Source: Lineus longissimus
Lineage: Eukaryota > Nemertea > Pilidiophora > Heteronemertea > Lineidae
Assembly (NCBI RefSeq): GCF_910592395.1
Contig: NC_088315.1
Span: 8,682,501-8,746,500, forward strand
DNA length: 64,000 nucleotides
Direction: 5' to 3'
Shown here: positions 59,613 to 64,000 of the stretch, piece by piece
Numbering within the stretch: position 1 is the stretch's first letter
Layout of the letters: each line of letters starts with the position of its first letter
Notes under the pieces: model-generated
Databases searched by the model: none
The model's input: only the letters and a program-made list of their open reading frames with translations
Told to the model about the DNA's origin: nothing
Program-made: the position numbers and the translations under genes

Positions 59613-62600
59613 ACATGTTCGGCGTTCCCGAAAAGGCGTATTGATGAGCCCTAGAACTGGCGACTTCGTGTGACTTGATATGACCCACCTGACACCTGCC
59701 TAGTAGACTCCTTTAAAAATGTTGCCATCGCCAATTTTTTTGATGGTTGTGTATATATTCGTACGAATGTCTCTTCTTTCCGCATGCGGCTGTTCGATTA
59801 TCAATTTTGATTTCTTGAAACATAGCCAAGTTGAACTGGCAGAATAAGCTCACCTGCAGTCGACAAGGGTGAACGGTCATTTTGCCATGATTTAGATTAC
59901 TCTTCATTCCACCATGAATCATCTGCAAATAAGAGCGGGCTTAGATTCAGGAAAAGACGCAGCATTAGAGGAATTGTCATTCAGTTTTGATAAATTGGAA
60001 GCATTTAATATTTGGGATGACCATAACTCATATGATTCGTTTTTTGTCGATGTGTATTAAATTGCTTATTCTACCAATAAATTCTTTGATCGGTACGTAT
60101 TTTGACAGATTGTTAAACAGTTACCCTTCAAAATGTTCTACTGTCCTTCTTGTCATCATGATAAAAAAAAGACAAGCCAGAATATGAGCTGTCATATGTG
60201 TAATTATTCTTTCTTCTTACTTACGGTGTAAAAACAGATTGCAGTTTTTGATTTCCACTTCACCAAAATTCTGCCCTGAATTTCCCTCAGTTTTGAACGT
60301 TTTTGCTCGCATTCAAAGGCCGTTCTTTCATAAATTTGCTCAGATTCCACTTTAGCCTCAACGATCTTCTTTTAGAACTCAATTTTACTATTCAGAAAAA
60401 TGCGGAACAGAGAAAAATTTGAGTCGAGCACATACTTTTGCAAGTTACTTTGGCCTTGACCTCATCAAAACGAGGCCAAGTCTCGAGCCGCATTATAACT
60501 TCGGTTGATTTTTTTCGTCTGTTTACAACATCGCTGTCTTTAGCATAATTCCCGCTCACATTTAGCTGCAGCTATCTCGCAATTTAGCATCACGCCTTTT
60601 AGGAAGTAAGAGGTTAAGATGATTGCCTGCACAACCTTTCCAGAATGAGGGCCACATCATCTACAACTTCCTTTATCCAATCAAACACGACTGCCTCTAT
60701 CACGACAGAGTATTCGCAATATTGTCACACCCATTGTGTGCAGAGATCTCGGGTCATTTAGCTGTTCGCGGGTCTTCCTAACTCACTCTTACGGCGAGGT
60801 GCCGCTGGTAATTGCCCCCAAGATGTATCAGGAGAAGTATAAGAAATGCAGCCATGTTTGCTGTAGAACTGCGTGAGAGGAATGGCTGACCGGGAAATAA
60901 CTCAAATATCCGGGACAAATATGGCGCTCGTCTGTCTATTATCTTAGGCGTTTAGGTCCCCTTGAGACTCTTGGAGGTAAATATATAGAGGATAAAATAG
61001 CAATGTTTACCCTGACAGTAATAACCAAAGGAATCCCAGGGGATTACGCCGAAACCACTGCACCAGGCGATAATATTTTGGACTCGGGGAGGAAAATGTT
61101 GAAGGTAGACCATGAACGCCTCTCGTCTGACGTCTTTAAACAATGGATAAGTACAGAACTGGCCAGAAGGGCAAGTTTTCTTGTTCATGTACGTTTTCCA
61201 AGCGCGTTTTAGTAGGGTAAGGTGCTATTCAGGTCTTCAATTGCGGGAAATTCGGGCCAACTATACCCTGAAATATCCAGGGAATGCAGCCTAACTCTGT
61301 GCCAAAATAAGCAGCCTGGATATTCATCCCACGAACAGTTGTCGTAGGATTTCATATTCAATGCGTATTGATATACAATTTCATATTTTATTTCTAATTT
61401 CGACCGAATCTGGCTGTTGAAAAATTTAAAGTGGAGTGATTTCATGACAGATGGAAAATAATTGGTTTATTCAATAACATCTACATGAAGTGCGAGGTAT
61501 TTTGTATATTGCAAGAACCAAACACGCGATCAATCTCAAGATCACACCAAAACCTTGTAACCAATTAATTCTATAGTACATGTACATAGCATGATGCACG
61601 TTGACCTAAGCTACATTGAATAAGAGAGCCAGATAAGTGCATGTAGCAGTGATTTGGAGAAACTAGCTAAAGTAGTGGGCACTTACTCGCTCGCAGAGAT
61701 AGTAATAGCACTTGCGATGGCCATCTATCAAGAAATGGCACTACTTATGAATCATTTACCAGAGAGAGCGTCATAGCAATAAATCTCCGTGTTCCGATTT
61801 CTTCTTGGTGGATTTTCAGGATCAAGGGACCAAGAAGAAAAGCAATGCTGCACAGATAGTGTTATTTAGAGATTTATTAAGCGCCTACCAGTAAGCCGTG
61901 GCTTTAAGATCTTACTTTTTTTTTAATTGAGATTTTTTGATTATTCAATGTTACATCGAATGTAAATTTCACCACTACTGTTGTATACAGCGATGTAGAT
62001 GTACTCGATAGATCACTTATCATCACGTGAAACGACTGTTTACCTCGGTACAACGGCAGTTTTCACTTTCATTCTAGATGACGCGATGATTCAGTCTGAT
62101 TCGGAATTCTAAAAATAACGATTAATGCGTTCTACGATAGTCTTAAAGCTTAAACAACATTGGGAAAAAGGCCAACACTTTCAGAAGAATAGTTGACGAA
62201 TGAAACAGGATCACAAACATAATAAAATCCGCCTTCTCCTTTAAAAAGTGTAAACACTCAGCGAGTGAGATGATGTCTTGGCAGAGCCGCTTTGCTTCCT
62301 AGTACCGGACGCGGTAAATCCGACGATCAAACCTTTATATTTCCTGGTGCAGCCTGACTAAGATGGTTTTGTGTCCAGGTTATTCTGAGATATATAAGAA
62401 TTGACGAAGGTAAAAACCTTGGTGGTCAAGATGGTTCTAGTGTACTGTCTTCCTCCGCGTTGATTTTCATATATGACTATCTTCCACAACATCGCCGGAT
62501 TAAGGGCTAAGACACCGCGGGGGTAGTTCTAGTTCTTTTTTGATTAAACCGTATTCTTCATGAAATGCTAGGAGAGGTAGGTTTGTCTGGATTTCATACG

Positions 62601-62744
62601 CGTTTCTGTTTTTACCTGCTTCGAATCCTTTTTTACAAATTTATTTTAGGAGATAGGATACATATACATTTACTTGAAAATAATCGTACAAACCCCTCAC
62701 ACACTCTTAGAAATAAAGCTTATGAGCGGCGAACAAAAATATGT
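59613..62744. other. Gene-poor stretch
   Basis: No supported coding exon or structured RNA. Small ORFs only. Confidence 0.4.
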
Positions 62745-62880
62745 ACCCAAAATATTTTTTTGGTAACGATGAAAAACTCCTAAAGGTTTTTGAGGAAAAA
62801 AATGTTAAGAATTTTATATTTCGCTGAAAAACCTTTAAAGGGTGCAAACTCGTATTGACCGAAAAAAATTAGATTTTTCA
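62745..62880 (+). repeat. Dispersed repeat, copy 2 (first copy at 40,346)
   Basis: Colinear with 40,346-40,470. It contains a small inverted pair, AAAGGTTTTT and AAAAACCTTT, around an AT-rich centre, a pattern common in short non-autonomous repeats. Confidence 0.4.
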
Positions 62881-63286
62881 AAGCCTCAAAAAGGATTTTT
62901 TCCATCAGTGGATGTTTTCGCCAAAGTACATAATTGGATTACAATATTTATTGTTGATGCTTACGCTCTTGGTTTTAAAGATCACGGGTTAGTGTTTGTT
63001 TTTTTGTTGTTTTTTTAATGGTGACTTTGTATTTTACACCTGAATGTTAGTAATTTTTGTAATCTGTAACCTCACATGTCTTCAATGAGGATCAATAAAC
63101 ATTTATATATATACATATATTTCAGCCACGCGTTCTCCGTGAATAAAATAATCCTCTAGAGTACTTCTGAGCCTGAAATTTTTCTCATTGGTGTATTCAG
63201 TTTTTCGCTTTTAACAGCTAATTATTCTGCAACAAAATATTCATGCATTATTTCCTCTTGTTCGTTTCAGCCAGCTTCATTTCATT

Positions 63287-63378
63287 ATGAAATACGTACA
63301 CCAGATCGCCATCAGTATCGCTTTCCTTCTTCTACTGCTGATCGACACTACGTGTTATGCACGTCACATCGACTGCAG
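63287..63378 (+). CDS. Secreted or membrane protein, first coding exon (signal peptide; gene continues beyond window)
   Basis: An exon bounded by acceptor CTTGTTCGTTTCAG (ending 63,270) and donor CAG|GTAAGA (63,379). The ATG at 63287 is preceded by a 16-bp leader within the exon. The 30 codons plus two bases encode a basic start (MKYVHQ), a hydrophobic core (IAISIAFLLLLLI) and a TTCYA-RH cleavage-like site, then HIDC, so a signal peptide is highly probable. The upstream acceptor implies a separate 5' UTR exon. No further exon is recognisable in the remaining 620 bp, so the protein family cannot be named. It is the only coding signal between 29.7 and 64 kb. Confidence 0.6.
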
Positions 63379-64000
63379 GTAAGACAACTTTTATTCTCAT
63401 AGCAATACGCAGTCTGCGGACGAGGTTTATTGTCGAGGTTATTTGGTCCACAGGAATGCATACTTAAAAATACATGTACATGTATCATTCTCTCCATCCG
63501 GTTTTTCTTAATCCTTTACCATCCGTTAATATTTCAAAAGAAAGTACGTTTGGATGCTGTTTCGGGGATTTCAGAAAAAGAATGCGCACTCTCTTAGGCA
63601 CTAACTGACTATACAACAGCATGAGAGAAATTGCATCAATGGCTAGTACAGCTGATGAACTGGTCCGACAGAGTTGACTTTGCGACTCCGAGAAATTTAG
63701 TTTTAACATTCGCTGCAGTTCCGGTAGAATAAATGTGGAACGATGCATGGAAACGATCGCGGTGTTGAAGAATGGCCCTTGCTGCAGGCAAGGTAAAGCA
63801 GGAAGGAGCGATGACAGTAATTTTTAACAAAGCGATGAGAGCAGAGGATGTGGCTTAATCATAAAAACTTGGCGTTCTATCAAATTAAAAATACCAGTAT
63901 AGGGGTTGGAACTGGAACAATGGCGCTTTGTTGCTAAGAAAACAAGCCATGAAAGTCAGCCGCCGGCTCTGCCGCGAAAGCAACCTGTTCGCTTTCACAA

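Noticed and set aside
63104-63109. AATAAA as the 3' end of a gene on the plus strand
   Set aside because: No coding exon upstream supports it; AT-rich context makes a chance match likely.

Overview
This is nuclear DNA from an animal, most likely a marine invertebrate. The genes have GT-AG introns, vertebrate-like orthologues (a TTC3/DZIP3-type RING ligase, NDUFA9, TXNL4A, CCDC59/TAP26, an SLC35G-type transporter), tRNA-derived SINEs, LINE fragments, MITEs and foldback elements. I cannot fix the phylum from this window alone. There are no bacterial operons, CRISPR arrays, viruses or toxin genes.

Layout. (1) 1-7,804, plus: the last ten coding exons of a large RING-H2 ubiquitin ligase. The gene starts upstream of the window, and its protein carries two lineage-specific peptide repeats. 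(2) About 8,560-15,670: a 7-kb block built from a roughly 69-bp unit that repeatedly changes orientation. It contains inverted arms over 1 kb long and two large direct duplications, and it fills the whole space between two convergent genes. (3) 16,150-20,202, minus: complete NDUFA9 (9 exons, 384 aa), complex I. (4) 20,935-21,363, plus: TXNL4A/DIM1, uninterrupted CDS, sharing a bidirectional promoter with NDUFA9. (5) 22,378-23,761, minus: CCDC59/TAP26 (3 exons), tail-to-tail with TXNL4A. (6) 24,317-26,388: a decayed LINE with a hairpin at its 5' junction. (7) 28,461-29,690, minus: an SLC35G-like DMT transporter, with degenerate copies of its start-codon segment repeated upstream. (8) About 30,000-63,286: a 33-kb gene-poor tract with minisatellites, MITE/foldback elements, a LINE tail and dispersed repeats but no convincing coding gene. 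(9) 63,287-63,378, plus: a signal-peptide exon of a secreted-protein gene that continues beyond the window.

The identified genes are mostly housekeeping (ubiquitination, respiration, splicing, rRNA processing, transport) and are neighbours rather than a pathway. The most unusual structure is the orientation-switching repeat palindrome between the TTC3-like gene and NDUFA9. The long gene-poor tract before the secreted-protein exon may be a regulatory landscape, but that is inference. I found no clear undescribed biological system.
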